From contig VGIX01000006.1 in assembly GCA_016867725.1 (NCBI GenBank), positions 1 to 64,000 on the forward strand: a stretch of 64,000 nt of DNA. The letters run 5' to 3'. Every line of letters starts with the position of its first letter. Position 1 is the stretch's first letter. The position numbers and the translations under genes were made by a program. This DNA comes from Candidatus Effluviviaceae Genus I sp. Its GTDB lineage: Bacteria; Joyebacterota; Joyebacteria; Joyebacterales; Joyebacteraceae. The notes beneath the pieces were generated by a model. The model saw nothing but the letters and a program-made list of their open reading frames with translations. It had not been told where the DNA came from and did no database searches. Positions 35,358 through 48,247 of this stretch are shown in pieces.

Positions 35358-36215
35358 ATGGCCAGCACCTCGATCAGACTCGGGCCCGCCACGCTCACGA
35401 GCCTCGACGCCGGCGTCTTCTACTACGACGGCGGCGCGATGTTCGGAGGCGTCCCCAAGGTGCTGTGGGAGACGCTCATCCCGGCCGATGCGAAGAACCG
35501 CATCCCGCTCACCATCTCGCCGCTTCTGGTCCGCACCCCGTCGAGGACCGTGCTCGTGGACACGGGGTTCGGCGGCTCGCAGGTCGCGAAGGACGTGAAG
35601 TACTACGGGTTCGACCCCTCCGTGAACGTGGCCACGGCGCTCGCGGCCGAGGGCGTCGCGCCCGAGGACGTCGACACCGTCGTCCTCACGCACCTCCACT
35701 CGGACCACGCGGCCGCGGCGACGACGCTCCGGGACGACGGGCGTCTCACGCCGACGTTCCCCCGTGCGCGGTACGTCGTGCACGAGGCCGAGTGGAAGGC
35801 GGCGTTCGACCCCGACCCCCGGAGCGCGGCGGCGTACCGCGGCGAGGACTTCGCGCCCCTCCGCGAGGGGGGGCTCCTCGACCTCGTCGGCGACCGGGCG
35901 GACCTCGGCGACGGCGTGTCGGTCGAGCGCACCGGCGGCCACACCGCCGGGCACCTCATGGCGGTGATCGCCAACGAGGGCGGGACAGCGATCTACCCCG
36001 CCGACCTCGTGCCGAGCCGTTACCATGTCCGCATCCCGTACGTCGCGGGCATCGACCTCTTTCCGCTCGACGTCATCGCGCGGAAGCAGGAAGTCCTCAG
36101 GAAGGCGGTCGACGAGGAATGGATCGTGATCCTCGACCACGACGCCATCGGCAACATCGGCCGGATCGTCGAGGACGCGAAGGGCAGGTTCGTGTTCAGG
36201 GACCTGGGGCGCTGA
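35358..36215 (+). CDS. Metallo-beta-lactamase-fold hydrolase
   Basis: 285 residues, ATG behind GGAGGG. Metal ligands of the MBL fold are intact: THLHSDHAA (H-x-H-x-D-H), GGHTAGH for the third His, YPADLVPS for the bridging Asp, and a late ILDHDAIG His. N-terminal [18 protein letters not shown] is typical of the quorum-quenching lactonase/AHL-type and thioesterase-like MBL groups. Placed between an acyl-CoA dehydrogenase and propionyl-CoA carboxylase, it might hydrolyse acyl-CoA or a lactone by-product; the substrate is not known. Confidence 0.85.
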   Translation: MASTSIRLGPATLTSLDAGVFYYDGGAMFGGVPKVLWETLIPADAKNRIPLTISPLLVRTPSRTVLVDTGFGGSQVAKDVKYYGFDPSVNVATALAAEGVAPEDVDTVVLTHLHSDHAAAATTLRDDGRLTPTFPRARYVVHEAEWKAAFDPDPRSAAAYRGEDFAPLREGGLLDLVGDRADLGDGVSVERTGGHTAGHLMAVIANEGGTAIYPADLVPSRYHVRIPYVAGIDLFPLDVIARKQEVLRKAVDEEWIVILDHDAIGNIGRIVEDAKGRFVFRDLGR

Positions 36216-36264
36216 CCGACGCGCGGCGCGCAGGCGGCGCCGCTTCGTGGGAGGCTCGGATCCG

Positions 36265-37815
36265 ATGGCGGACCACGAGAAGTTCAAGGACCTCGAAGAC
36301 CGCATGAAGGCCTCTCGCCTGGGCGGCGGCGAGGCGCGCATCAAGAAGCAGCACGAGGCGGGGAAGCTCTCCGCGTGGGAGCGTCTCGAGGTCCTCCTCG
36401 ACGACGGGAGCCTCCGCGAGATGGACGCCCTCGTCACGCACCGCTGCGCGGACTTCGGGATGGAGAAGAAGCGCTACCCAGGCGACGGCGTGGTCACCGG
36501 CTACGGCACCATCGACGGACGGCTGGTGTACGTCTTCGCGCAGGACTTCACCGTGTTCGGCGGCTCGCTCTCGAAGGCGCACGGCGAGAAGATCTGCAAG
36601 ATCATGGACCTCGCGCTCAAGAACGGCGCGCCGGTCGTGGGGCTCAACGACTCAGGCGGCGCGAGGATCCAGGAGGGCGTCTGGAGCCTCGGCGGCTACG
36701 CGGAGTACTTCCTCAGGAACGTCCTCGCGTCGGGCGTCGTCCCGCAGATCTCCGCCATCATGGGGCCGTGCGCCGGGGGCGCCGTCTACTCGCCCGCGAT
36801 CACCGACTTCGTCTTCATGGTGGACAAGACGAGCCACATGTTCCTCACGGGCCCCGACGTCATCAAGACCGTCGTGCACGAGGAGGTCACGCACGAGGAG
36901 CTCGGCGGCGCCGCCGTCCACAACACGAAGAGCGGCGTCGCGCACTTCGCGTGCCGGAGCGAGGCCGCGTGCCTCGACGACATCAGGAGGCTCCTCTCGT
37001 TCCTTCCGTCGAACAACACCGAGGACCCGCCGGTCGGCCGGTGCACCGACGATCCGGCGCGCCGCGACGGCGAGCTCGACGAGATCGTGCCGAAGGACCC
37101 GAACAAGCCGTACGACATGAAGCAGGTCATCGCTCGCGTCGTGGACCACGGCGACTTCATGGAGGTCCACGCGCACTTCGCGAAGAACATCGTCGTGGGG
37201 TTCGCGCGCATGGGCGGCCGGCCCGTCGGCATCGTCGCCAACCAGCCGGCGTTCCTCGCGGGCGTCCTCGACATCGACTCGTCGGTGAAGGCCGCGCGGT
37301 TCGTGCGGTTCTGCGACGCGTTCAACGTCCCGCTCCTCACGTTCACGGACGTGCCGGGGTTCCTGCCCGGCACGGGCCAGGAGTTCGGCGGGATCATCCG
37401 GCACGGCGCGAAGCTCCTCTACGCGTACTGCGAGGCGACGGTGCCAAAGATCACGGTCATCACGCGGAAGGCGTACGGCGGGGCCTACGTCGTCATGAGC
37501 AGCCGGCACCTCCGCGGCGACATGAACCTCGCGTGGCCGATGTCGGAGATCGCGGTCATGGGCGCCGAGGGCGCGGTGAACGTCCTCTACAGGAAGGAGC
37601 TCTCGGAGGCGGCCGACCCGAACGAGCTTCGGAAGCGGCTCACGGCCGAGTTCAAGGAGAAGTTCTCGAACCCGTACATCGCGGCGGAGGCCGGGTTCAT
37701 CGACCGGGTCATCGTGCCGAGCGACACGCGGCCCGTCGTCATCGACGCGCTCACCATGCTCAGGAACAAGCGCGACTCGAACCCGCCGAGGAAGCACGGC
37801 AACATCCCGCTCTAG
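36265..37815 (+). CDS. pccB: Acyl-CoA carboxylase carboxyltransferase subunit (propionyl-CoA type)
   Basis: 516 residues with the two crotonase-like halves of carboxyltransferase. CoA-side: [13 protein letters not shown] with [13 protein letters not shown]; biotin-side: [17 protein letters not shown] and [13 protein letters not shown]. It moves CO2 from carboxybiotin to propionyl-CoA, giving methylmalonyl-CoA. The residue that tunes acyl-chain choice in PccB enzymes (Asp422 in S. coelicolor, motif GGAYDVM) is Val409 here (GGAYVVM), so acceptance of other short acyl-CoAs is possible. I choose the ATG at 36265 because GGAGG lies nine bases upstream. It heads a pccB-pccA-BCCP-mcm-epimerase set. 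Confidence 0.92.
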   Translation: MADHEKFKDLEDRMKASRLGGGEARIKKQHEAGKLSAWERLEVLLDDGSLREMDALVTHRCADFGMEKKRYPGDGVVTGYGTIDGRLVYVFAQDFTVFGGSLSKAHGEKICKIMDLALKNGAPVVGLNDSGGARIQEGVWSLGGYAEYFLRNVLASGVVPQISAIMGPCAGGAVYSPAITDFVFMVDKTSHMFLTGPDVIKTVVHEEVTHEELGGAAVHNTKSGVAHFACRSEAACLDDIRRLLSFLPSNNTEDPPVGRCTDDPARRDGELDEIVPKDPNKPYDMKQVIARVVDHGDFMEVHAHFAKNIVVGFARMGGRPVGIVANQPAFLAGVLDIDSSVKAARFVRFCDAFNVPLLTFTDVPGFLPGTGQEFGGIIRHGAKLLYAYCEATVPKITVITRKAYGGAYVVMSSRHLRGDMNLAWPMSEIAVMGAEGAVNVLYRKELSEAADPNELRKRLTAEFKEKFSNPYIAAEAGFIDRVIVPSDTRPVVIDALTMLRNKRDSNPPRKHGNIPL

Positions 37816-37835
37816 GCGGGCGACAGGGGGAGACG

Positions 37836-39356
<1,521 letters not shown>

Positions 39357-39378
39357 CGCGGGAGCGCGAGGGGGCGCC

Positions 39379-39911
39379 GTGAAGTACGTGGTCCGGATCG
39401 GGGGCGAGGACATCGGCGTCGTGGTCGAGCGCACCGCCTCGGGTCTCGAGGTCACCTCGGGGGGCGAGACGCGCGCGGCCGACCTCGTGCGCGTCGGCCC
39501 CTCGCCGGTGTACTCGCTTCTCCTCGGCGACCGCTCGTACGAGTTCTCCGTGAACCGCCGCGACGGGGTCCACGAGATCGTGCTTCACGGCGAGACGTAC
39601 GCGGCGAAGGTCCTCGACGAGCACGCGCTCCTCATCGCGGCGGCGTCGCTCGGCGGGCAGGAAGGCGGCGGCGGCGAGACCGTCGCCGCGCCGATGCCCG
39701 GCATCGTGGTCGGCATCTCGGTCGAGGTCGGCGCGCGCGTCGAGGCGGGGCGCGGGGTGGTCACGCTCGAGGCCATGAAGATGGAGAACGAGCTCCGCTG
39801 CGAGCGCGGAGGCGTCGTGAAGGAAGTCCGCGTCAAGGTGGGGCAGGGCGTCGCGCAGGGCGAGCCGCTCCTGGTCATCGGGGAGGCCGCCGGCGAGGCG
39901 GAGGTCGCGCG

Positions 39912-39915
<4 letters not shown>
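39379..39915 (+). CDS. Biotin carboxyl carrier protein for the propionyl-type carboxylase
   Basis: 178 residues. The C-terminal ~75 residues form a biotinyl domain with the biotinylation Lys134 in LEAMKMENEL and the PMPG motif 28 residues before it. The N-terminal ~95 residues form a beta-rich BT-like domain that likely mediates contact with the carboxyltransferase, as in PccA. Biotin would be attached by the BirA ligase encoded at 54.5 kb. GTG start; the stop overlaps the GTG of the mutase gene (GTGA). Confidence 0.93.
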
Positions 39916-41573
<1,658 letters not shown>

Positions 41574-41584
41574 GAGGGATCGCC

Positions 41585-42028
41585 GTGGACAACCCCGCGC
41601 CGGGCCGCGCGAACGCCGTGACGCGCGTGGACCACATCTCCATCCTCGTCCGGAACGTGGACTCCGCGATGGAGTTCTACGTCGGCCTCCTCGGCATGGA
41701 GGTCGTGAAGGTCGAGAACTCCGAGCTCCACGGCGTGCGCGCGGCGTTCCTGCGCGCCGGCGACGTCATGATCGAGCTCATCGAGCCCCTCGGGCCGGGG
41801 CCTCTTGAGGACCTCCTCGAGAAGCGGGGACCCGGGTTCCATCACGTGTCGTTCGAGGTCCCCGATCTCCCGCGCGCGCTCGCGGACGTCGCGGCCGGCG
41901 GGATCCGCGTCATCGACGAGAAGCCGAAGCCCGGCGTCGAGGGCGGGAGGATCGCGTTCCTCCACCCGAAGAGCACGCAGGGCGCGATGATCGAGCTGTG
42001 CGACAAGAAGGAGTTCGAGAAGCCATGA
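41585..42028 (+). CDS. mce: Methylmalonyl-CoA epimerase
   Basis: 147 residues, vicinal-oxygen-chelate fold with two beta-alpha-beta-beta-beta repeats. Metal and catalytic positions: VDHISILVRNVDSAMEFY, MIELIEPLG, FHHVSFEVPDL, and AMIELCDKK at the end. It interconverts (S)- and (R)-methylmalonyl-CoA between carboxylase and mutase. I use the GTG at 41585, six bases after GGAGGG. The stop overlaps the ATG of the leucine-dehydrogenase-like gene. Confidence 0.94.
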   Translation: MDNPAPGRANAVTRVDHISILVRNVDSAMEFYVGLLGMEVVKVENSELHGVRAAFLRAGDVMIELIEPLGPGPLEDLLEKRGPGFHHVSFEVPDLPRALADVAAGGIRVIDEKPKPGVEGGRIAFLHPKSTQGAMIELCDKKEFEKP

Positions 42029-43071
42029 GCATCTTCGAGCGCATGAAGAAGGGCGGCCACGAGCAACTCGTCTTCTGCTTCAACCGGCCGACGGGGCTGC
42101 GCGCGATCATCGCGATCCACGACACGACGCTCGGGACGTCCGTGGGCGGGACGAGGCTCATGGCGTACGCGGGCGAGGACGAGGCCGTCGTGGACGCGCT
42201 CAGGCTCTCGGAGACGATGACTTTCCAGAGCGCGTCGCTCGAGGGCGACATGGGCGGCGGCGCCGCGGTGCTCATGGCCGACGATCCCGCCGAGCCCGAC
42301 GAGGCGTACTTCCGGGCGTTCGGGCGGTTCGTCGAGGGCCTGAAGGGCCTCTTCCTCACGTATCCCGGGTTCGGCACGACCGACCGGCAGTTCCGCCACG
42401 TGCGCCGCGAGACGACGAGCGTCGTGCCCATGGAGGGGAACCACGAGCTCACCGCCGTCGGTGTCATCGCCGGCATGAAGGCGTGCGTGCGCGACCTGTT
42501 CGGGACCTCGAGCCTCCAGGGGCGGCACGTCGCGGTGCAGGGCGTCGGCAAGGTCGGGCAGCTCCTCGTGGACGAGCTTGGGGCCGAGGGCGCCGAGGTC
42601 ACGGTCACCGACGTCCGCTACGACCAGATCAAGGCGGTGCAGGACCGCCACGCGGGCGTGCGCGTCGTGCGGCCGGACGAGATCGTGTCCGTCGCGTGCG
42701 ACGTGTTCTCTCCCTGCGCCGTGGGCCGCGTGCTGAACGACGAGACGATCCCGCGGCTCCGCTGCCGCATCGTCGCCGGCGCGGCGTCCGACGTCCTCGA
42801 GGAGCCGCGGCACGCCGACGCGCTCAAGGAGCGGGGCATCCTCTACGCGCCCGACTTCGTCATCGGAGGCGCGGAGCTGTACCAGACCGAACCGGAGTTC
42901 CGCGACGCGACGCGCGAGCGGCTCCGCGAGGAGGCGACGCGGATCCACGACGTCATGGCCGCGCTCATCACCGAAGCGAAGAAGGCGGACGCGACGCCGT
43001 ACCGGGTGGCGGTGGACCGGGCGGCGCGGCGGGTCGAGAGGATCGGCACGGTGCGGAACATCATGTGCTGA
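42025..43071 (+). CDS. Leucine-dehydrogenase homologue lacking the catalytic Lys and Asp (paralogue 1)
   Basis: 348 residues collinear with leucine dehydrogenase without gaps through the catalytic region. The conserved core reads [18 protein letters not shown]: Gln68 replaces substrate-binding Lys68, and Ala80 replaces catalytic Lys80. The catalytic Asp115 of the E-D-V-G-T motif is Gly115 here (PGFGTT), and the N-N-Q-L segment around Asn262 is lost (AGAASDVL). The NAD-binding motif VQGVGKVG is intact. It should bind NAD but cannot deaminate amino acids by the known mechanism. ATG overlaps the epimerase stop. A paralogue with the same Ala80/Gly115 pair is at 53.5 kb. Function unknown. Confidence 0.85.
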   Translation: MSIFERMKKGGHEQLVFCFNRPTGLRAIIAIHDTTLGTSVGGTRLMAYAGEDEAVVDALRLSETMTFQSASLEGDMGGGAAVLMADDPAEPDEAYFRAFGRFVEGLKGLFLTYPGFGTTDRQFRHVRRETTSVVPMEGNHELTAVGVIAGMKACVRDLFGTSSLQGRHVAVQGVGKVGQLLVDELGAEGAEVTVTDVRYDQIKAVQDRHAGVRVVRPDEIVSVACDVFSPCAVGRVLNDETIPRLRCRIVAGAASDVLEEPRHADALKERGILYAPDFVIGGAELYQTEPEFRDATRERLREEATRIHDVMAALITEAKKADATPYRVAVDRAARRVERIGTVRNIMC

Positions 43072-43092
43072 GACCGGCAGTCGGCATGGGCC

Positions 43093-43112
43093 GGCGGCGC
43101 GCTCGCGCCGCC
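43093..43112 (+). terminator. Hairpin between the dehydrogenase-like gene and HMG-CoA synthase gene
   Basis: Perfect 8-bp stem GGCGGCGC/GCGCCGCC with a GCTC loop in the 67-bp gap, without a U-tract. It might separate two transcription units or partially attenuate. Confidence 0.35.
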
Positions 43113-43138
43113 ACGAGGCGGAGGGAAGCGAGGACAGC

Positions 43139-44185
43139 ATGGCAGGGATCATCGGATACGGCGCCTACATGCCCCGGAACAGGATCAAGGTTGAGGAGAT
43201 CGCCAAGGTCTGGGGGGCCGACGCGCCGAGCTACAAGAAGGGGCTCATGCTCCGGGAGAAGGCGGTCCCGTCACCCGACCAGGACACCATCACGATGGCC
43301 GTCGAGGCCACGAAGCACGCGCTTCGGCGCGCGAAGATCGACCCGAAGCGCATCGGCGCGGTCTACGTGGGCTCCGAGTCGCACCCGTACGCGGTGAAGC
43401 CCTCGGGCACGGTGCTCGCCGACGCCATCGGCGCCACGCCGGAGGTGCACTGCGCCGACTTCGAGTTCGCGTGCAAGGCGGGTTCCGAGGCCATGTTCGT
43501 CTGCATGGGCCTCGCGGACGGCGGGGCGATCGAGTACGGGCTCGCCGTCGGCGCCGACACCTCGCAGGGCGCCCCCGGCGACGCGCTCGAGTACTCGGCC
43601 GCGGCCGGCGCCGCCGCGTTCATCATCGGAAAGGGCCCCGGCGTCGCGAAGGTCCTGACCACGTACGCGTTCATGACCGACACGCCCGACTTCTGGCGCC
43701 GCGAGCACATGCACTACCCGCGCCACGCCGGGCGGTTCACCGGCGAGCCCGCGTACTTCAAGCACGTGCTGGGCTGCGCGAAGGGCCTCATGGAGAAGGC
43801 GGGCGCCAAGCCGGCCGACTTCGCCTACGCGGTCTTCCACCAGCCGAACGGCAAGTTCCCGATGCGCGCGGGGCAGATGCTCGGATTCAAGAAGGAGCAG
43901 ATCGAGCCGGGGTGGCTTTCGCCGACGCTCGGGAACACCTACTCCGGGTCGTCGCCGATGGGCCTCACGGCGACGCTCGACGTGGCGAAGCCGGGCGACA
44001 GGATCCTCATGGTCTCGTACGGCTCGGGCGCGGGCAGCGACGGGTTCATCTACGAGGTGACCGACAGGATCGAGGAGGTCCGCGACGCCGCGCCGAAGAC
44101 CCGCGCGATGCTCGACGCGAACAAGCGCTACATCGACTACGGCACCTACGCGAAGTTCCGTCGCAAGATCCGGATGGGCGAGTAG
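43139..44185 (+). CDS. HMG-CoA synthase, archaeal type
   Basis: 348 residues, short archaeal/bacterial-type 3-hydroxy-3-methylglutaryl-CoA synthase. Catalytic triad residues are all in place: Glu80 ([14 protein letters not shown]), Cys112 (DFEFACKAG) and His234 ([10 protein letters not shown]). Followed by a thiolase and DUF35 protein exactly as in archaea, where the three form one complex that channels acetoacetyl-CoA. It condenses acetyl-CoA with acetoacetyl-CoA. Here it is surrounded by leucine-degradation genes rather than mevalonate genes, so it may work in reverse on HMG-CoA or supply another branched compound. Start ATG preceded by GAGGA. Confidence 0.9.
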   Translation: MAGIIGYGAYMPRNRIKVEEIAKVWGADAPSYKKGLMLREKAVPSPDQDTITMAVEATKHALRRAKIDPKRIGAVYVGSESHPYAVKPSGTVLADAIGATPEVHCADFEFACKAGSEAMFVCMGLADGGAIEYGLAVGADTSQGAPGDALEYSAAAGAAAFIIGKGPGVAKVLTTYAFMTDTPDFWRREHMHYPRHAGRFTGEPAYFKHVLGCAKGLMEKAGAKPADFAYAVFHQPNGKFPMRAGQMLGFKKEQIEPGWLSPTLGNTYSGSSPMGLTATLDVAKPGDRILMVSYGSGAGSDGFIYEVTDRIEEVRDAAPKTRAMLDANKRYIDYGTYAKFRRKIRMGE

Positions 44186-44255
44186 CGGCGGGAGCCCGCG
44201 CGGCCGGTCCGACGCGGGCGGCCTCAACACGACGGATCAACCTGGGAGAACACTC

Positions 44256-45413
44256 ATGAGGGACGTAGCAGTCATCGGCGTGGGGATGCAGAAGTGGGGC
44301 GAGCTGTGGGAGAAGTCGCTCCGCGACATCTTCACGGAGTCCGCGCTCCTCGCCATCGACGACGCGGGCGTCGACCACATCGACGCCATGTACGTCGGGT
44401 GCATGACGAGCGGGCTGTTCGTCGGCCAGGAGCACCTTGGCTCCGTGATGGCCGACTATCTCGGCGTGGCGCCCATCCCGTCGGTCAGAGTGGAGAGCGC
44501 GTGCGCGTCGGGCGGCGTCGCCTTCCGGCAGGCGTTCATCGACGTCGCGTCCGGCGTTCACGACATCGTGCTTGCGGGCGGCGTCGAGAAGATGAACGAC
44601 ATCGACGGCGGCGGGGCGACCCACGCGCTCTCGACCGCGGCCGACGCCGAGTACGAGGTCTACCACGGGGTCACGTTCCCCGGCCTGTACGCGATGATGG
44701 CCGTGGACCACATGCACAAGTACGGCACGACGCGCGACCAGCTGTCGCACGTCGCCGTCAAGAACCACAGGAACGGCTCCAGGAACCCGCTCGCGCAGTA
44801 CCCGTACGAGCTCACCCTCGAGCAGGTCGCCGGGTCGCTCCTCGTGGCGGACCCGATCACGATCCTCGACTGCTCGCCGATCACCGACGGCGCGGCGGCC
44901 GCGATCCTCTGCCCGCTCGACATGGCGAAGCGGCTGTCGAAGAGGCCGCCGGTGAAGGTGCTGGCGTCCGCGCACGCCACGGACACGATCGCGCTCCACT
45001 CGCGCCCCGACATCTCGTGGCTCTCGGCGGTCGAGAAGGCAGGTGAGAAGGCGTACAAGGCCGCCGGCCTGGGGCCGAAGGACATCAGCTTCGTCGAGGT
45101 GCACGACTGCTTCACGATCGCGGAGATCTGCGCGATCGAGGCGCTCGGGTTCTTCGAGAGGGGGAAGGGCGGGCGCGGCGCCGAGAGCGGCGAGACGGCC
45201 GTCGGCGGCAGGATCCCCGTCAACCCGTCGGGCGGCCTCAAGTCGAAGGGGCACCCGGTCGGCGCGACCGGCGTCGCCCAGGTGCTCGAGGTCGTGAAGC
45301 AGCTGCGCGGCGAGTGCGGCGGGCGCCAGGTGAAGGGCGCGACGATCGGCATGACGCAGAACATGGGCGGCGTCGCCGGCTCCTGCGCGGTCCACATCCT
45401 TGGTTCCGTCTAG
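44256..45413 (+). CDS. Thiolase of the HMG-CoA synthase/DUF35 complex (SCP2-like acetyl-CoA acetyltransferase)
   Basis: 385 residues, thiolase fold of the archaeal/SCP2-like class. Nucleophile Cys in VESACASGG (~residue 85), then [10 protein letters not shown] (~287) and [17 protein letters not shown] with the catalytic His (~325). It makes or cleaves acetoacetyl-CoA. Neighbouring HMG-CoA synthase and DUF35 genes correspond to the archaeal three-protein complex. Distinct from the second SCP2-like thiolase at 57.3 kb. Confidence 0.92.
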   Translation: MRDVAVIGVGMQKWGELWEKSLRDIFTESALLAIDDAGVDHIDAMYVGCMTSGLFVGQEHLGSVMADYLGVAPIPSVRVESACASGGVAFRQAFIDVASGVHDIVLAGGVEKMNDIDGGGATHALSTAADAEYEVYHGVTFPGLYAMMAVDHMHKYGTTRDQLSHVAVKNHRNGSRNPLAQYPYELTLEQVAGSLLVADPITILDCSPITDGAAAAILCPLDMAKRLSKRPPVKVLASAHATDTIALHSRPDISWLSAVEKAGEKAYKAAGLGPKDISFVEVHDCFTIAEICAIEALGFFERGKGGRGAESGETAVGGRIPVNPSGGLKSKGHPVGATGVAQVLEVVKQLRGECGGRQVKGATIGMTQNMGGVAGSCAVHILGSV

Positions 45414-45432
45414 CCCCTGAGGAGGTCACGCG

Positions 45433-45828
45433 ATGTCGACGTCAGCAAGGTACTGGAGGGAGATCCCGCAGCGCTACCGGCTGGAGGCCGCGAAGTGCCG
45501 GAAGTGCGGCAAGGTGCACTTCCCGCCGCGGGTCATCTGCAACACGTGCCGCGGCCGGGAGTTCGAGAAGGTCGTCCTTCCTGATGCCGGCAGGCTTCTC
45601 ACGCACACCGTCATCAGGATCGGCCCGAGCGCGTTCAGCAACGAGACGCCGTACGCGATGGGCATCGCCGAGCTCGACGGCGGCGTGAGGTTGACCGCGC
45701 AGATCGCGGACGTGGAGTTCGACGAGCTCACGGTCGGGATGCCGGTCCGCATCGAGTTCCGGAAGCTCCGCGAGGAAGGCGAGGCCGGCATCCTCTGCTA
45801 CGGGTACAAGTTCGTGCCTGCGAGGTGA
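45433..45828 (+). CDS. DUF35 OB-fold/zinc-ribbon protein, scaffold of the thiolase-HMGCS complex
   Basis: 131 residues. N-terminal zinc ribbon with Cys22, Cys25, Cys36 and Cys39 (KCRKCGKVHFPPRVICNTC), then an OB-fold of ~75 residues (RLLTHTVIRIG, MGIAELDGGVRLTAQIADVE). In the archaeal complex DUF35 holds thiolase and HMG-CoA synthase together and binds CoA in a shared tunnel. GGAGG lies at 45420-45424, eight bases before the ATG. The ATG of mccB comes 3 bp after its stop. Confidence 0.92.
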   Translation: MSTSARYWREIPQRYRLEAAKCRKCGKVHFPPRVICNTCRGREFEKVVLPDAGRLLTHTVIRIGPSAFSNETPYAMGIAELDGGVRLTAQIADVEFDELTVGMPVRIEFRKLREEGEAGILCYGYKFVPAR

Positions 45829-45831
45829 CCG

Positions 45832-47439
45832 ATGTACCGCATCGAGAGCAGGGTGGACACGAAGGGCGCCGCGTTCCAGGAGAACCGCGCGAGGATGCGC
45901 GCGCTCGTGGACGAGTTCCGCGAGCGTCTCGACCGCGCGAAGGAGGGCGGGCCTACGTCGCAGCGCGAGCGGCACAGGAAGCGCGGGAAGCTCCTCGTGC
46001 GGGAGCGGCTCGAGCGCCTGTTCGACCCGGGCACGCCGTTCCTCGAGCTTTCGCCGCTCGCGGCATACGGGATGTACGACAACGAGGCCCCGGGGGCCGG
46101 CATGGTCACGGGCGTCGGGCGGGTCCACGGGCGCGAGGTCCTCGTCGTCGCGAACGACGCGACGGTGAAGGGCGGCACCTACTTCCCGATGACCATCAAG
46201 AAGCACGTGCGGGCGCAGGAGGTGGCGATGGAGAACCGCCTCCCGTGCGTGTACCTCGTGGACTCCGGCGGCATTTTCCTGCCGCACCAGGCCGGCACCT
46301 TCCCCGACCGCGACCACTTCGGCCGCATCTTCTACAACCAGGCGCGGCTCTCGGCGGTGGGCGTCCCGCAGATCGCGATCGTCATGGGCTCGTGCACGGC
46401 GGGCGGCGCGTACGTCCCGGCGATGAGCGACGAGGCGGTCATCGTGAAGGAGCAAGGCACCATCTTCATCGGCGGGCCGCCGCTCGTGAAGGCCGCGACG
46501 GGCGAGGAGGTGACCGACGAGGAGCTCGGCGGTGCCGACGTCCACTGCCGCATCTCGGGCGTGGCCGACCACTACGCGCTCGACGACGCCCACGCGCTCG
46601 CCGTCGCGCGGAACATCATCGAGAACCTCGACGCGCCGAAGCGGTTCGAGCTCGACGCGGACGAGCCCGAGGACCCGGCGTACGACCCCGAGGAGCTCTT
46701 GGGCATCGTGCCGACGGACCTTCGGAAGGCGTTCGACATGCGGGAGGTCATCGCCCGCATCGCGGACGGCAGCCGCTTCCAGGAGTTCAAGGAGCTCTAC
46801 GGCCCCACCATCGTGACGGGCTTCGCGCGCGTCATGGGATACCCGGTCGGCATCCTCGCCAACAACGGCGTGCTCTTCTCGGAGAGCTCGCTCAAGGGCG
46901 CGCACTTCATCGAACTCTGCACGATGCGGAAGATCCCGCTCGTCTTCCTTCAGAACATCACGGGGTTCATCGTCGGGCGGCAGTACGAGCACGGCGGCAT
47001 TGCGAAGGACGGCGCGAAGCTCGTCCATGCGGTCGCCAACGCGGACGTGCCGAAGTTCACGGTCATCGTCGGCGGCTCGTACGGCGCCGGCAACTACGCG
47101 ATGTGCGGGCGCGGCTACAGCCCCAGGCTCCTGTGGATGTGGCCGAACGCGAAGATCAGCGTCATGGGCGGCGAGCAAGCGGCGAACGTGCTCCTCACCG
47201 TGAAGATGCGGCAGCTCGAGAAGGAGGGCGTCGTCATGACGCCCGAGGAGCAGAAGGCGTTCAAGGCGCCGGTGATCGAGCGGTACGAGAACGAGGCGTC
47301 GGCGTACTACTCGACGGCGCGCCTGTGGGACGACGGCATCCTCGACCCGCTGGACACGCGGGCGGCGCTCGCGCTCGGCATCGCGATGGCGCTCAACGCG
47401 CCGGTCCCTGACCAGAAGTACGGCGTGTTCAGAATGTAG
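45832..47439 (+). CDS. mccB: Methylcrotonyl-CoA carboxylase carboxyltransferase subunit
   Basis: 535 residues. MCC-beta pattern: [111 protein letters not shown]. These match methylcrotonyl-CoA carboxylases rather than propionyl-CoA carboxylases. It transfers CO2 to 3-methylcrotonyl-CoA, giving 3-methylglutaconyl-CoA in leucine breakdown. Gene order mccB-liuC-mccA-BCCP-ivd corresponds to bacterial liu operons. Confidence 0.95.
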   Translation: MYRIESRVDTKGAAFQENRARMRALVDEFRERLDRAKEGGPTSQRERHRKRGKLLVRERLERLFDPGTPFLELSPLAAYGMYDNEAPGAGMVTGVGRVHGREVLVVANDATVKGGTYFPMTIKKHVRAQEVAMENRLPCVYLVDSGGIFLPHQAGTFPDRDHFGRIFYNQARLSAVGVPQIAIVMGSCTAGGAYVPAMSDEAVIVKEQGTIFIGGPPLVKAATGEEVTDEELGGADVHCRISGVADHYALDDAHALAVARNIIENLDAPKRFELDADEPEDPAYDPEELLGIVPTDLRKAFDMREVIARIADGSRFQEFKELYGPTIVTGFARVMGYPVGILANNGVLFSESSLKGAHFIELCTMRKIPLVFLQNITGFIVGRQYEHGGIAKDGAKLVHAVANADVPKFTVIVGGSYGAGNYAMCGRGYSPRLLWMWPNAKISVMGGEQAANVLLTVKMRQLEKEGVVMTPEEQKAFKAPVIERYENEASAYYSTARLWDDGILDPLDTRAALALGIAMALNAPVPDQKYGVFRM

Positions 47440-47455
47440 GGCCACGGGGGAGACG

Positions 47456-48247
47456 ATGGGCGGACACACAACGCTTCGGACCGCCGTCGCCGGCGAGATC
47501 GCGACGGTCACGCTCTCGCGGCCGGAGGTCAAGAACGCCTTCGACGACGCGATGCTGCGCGAGCTGCTCGAGGTCTACCGCGCCTTCGCCGACGATCCGT
47601 CCGTGCGCGTCGTCGTGCTGACCGGCGAGGGCGACTCGTTCTGCGCGGGCGCCGACATCAACTACATGCGGCGCACCGGCGCGTACACGTTCGAGCAGAA
47701 CTACGCCGACGGCATGGTCATCTCGGACGTGATGGAGGCGATCCACACGCTCCCGAAGCCCACCATCGCGCGCGTGAACGGCTACGCGATCGGCGGCGGC
47801 GCCGGGCTCATGGCCGCCAACGACATCGTCGTGGCCGCGGACACCGCGGTCATCAGCCTGTCCGAGGTCAAGATCGGTCTCGTGCCGGCGTGCATCTCGC
47901 CGTACGTGGTGCTCCGCGCCGGGGCGGGCGCGTGCCGCGAGTTCTTCCTCACGGGGGAGCGGCTGACGGCCGAGAAGGCGTTCCGGCTGGGACTCGTCAA
48001 CGCGGTCGTCCCGCGCGAGGCGCTCGACGACGAGGTCGCGACGATCGCGAAGCGCACGCTCTCGGGCGGGCCGGAGGCGCTCCGCGTGTGCAAGGACCTC
48101 CTCGACGACGTGATGTTCATGCCGCTGTCCGAGGCGAAGGCCCACACGGCGCGCGTCATCGCCGAGGTGCGGGCCTCCGATGAGGCGCGCGAGGGCATGG
48201 CGGCGTTCCTCGAGAAGCGGAAGGCGCGCTGGAACAGGGGCTCATGA
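47456..48247 (+). CDS. liuC: 3-methylglutaconyl-CoA hydratase, LiuC type (crotonase family)
   Basis: 263 residues of crotonase fold. Oxyanion-hole segments: SFCAGADINYM and GYAIGGGAGLMAAND. The first catalytic Glu of crotonase is Gly here (GGGAGL), while the second is kept in LSEVKIGLVPACISPYVV; I recall the same pattern in Pseudomonas LiuC. It hydrates 3-methylglutaconyl-CoA to HMG-CoA. Lies between the two MCC subunits; the stop overlaps the mccA ATG (ATGA). Confidence 0.88.
   Translation: MGGHTTLRTAVAGEIATVTLSRPEVKNAFDDAMLRELLEVYRAFADDPSVRVVVLTGEGDSFCAGADINYMRRTGAYTFEQNYADGMVISDVMEAIHTLPKPTIARVNGYAIGGGAGLMAANDIVVAADTAVISLSEVKIGLVPACISPYVVLRAGAGACREFFLTGERLTAEKAFRLGLVNAVVPREALDDEVATIAKRTLSGGPEALRVCKDLLDDVMFMPLSEAKAHTARVIAEVRASDEAREGMAAFLEKRKARWNRGS

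Noticed and set aside
47456-48247. Crotonase paralogue with missing first catalytic Glu considered as an inactive enzyme
   Set aside because: The Gly at that place with the SEVKIGLVPACISPYV pattern matches LiuC-type methylglutaconyl-CoA hydratases, and it lies between the MCC subunits.
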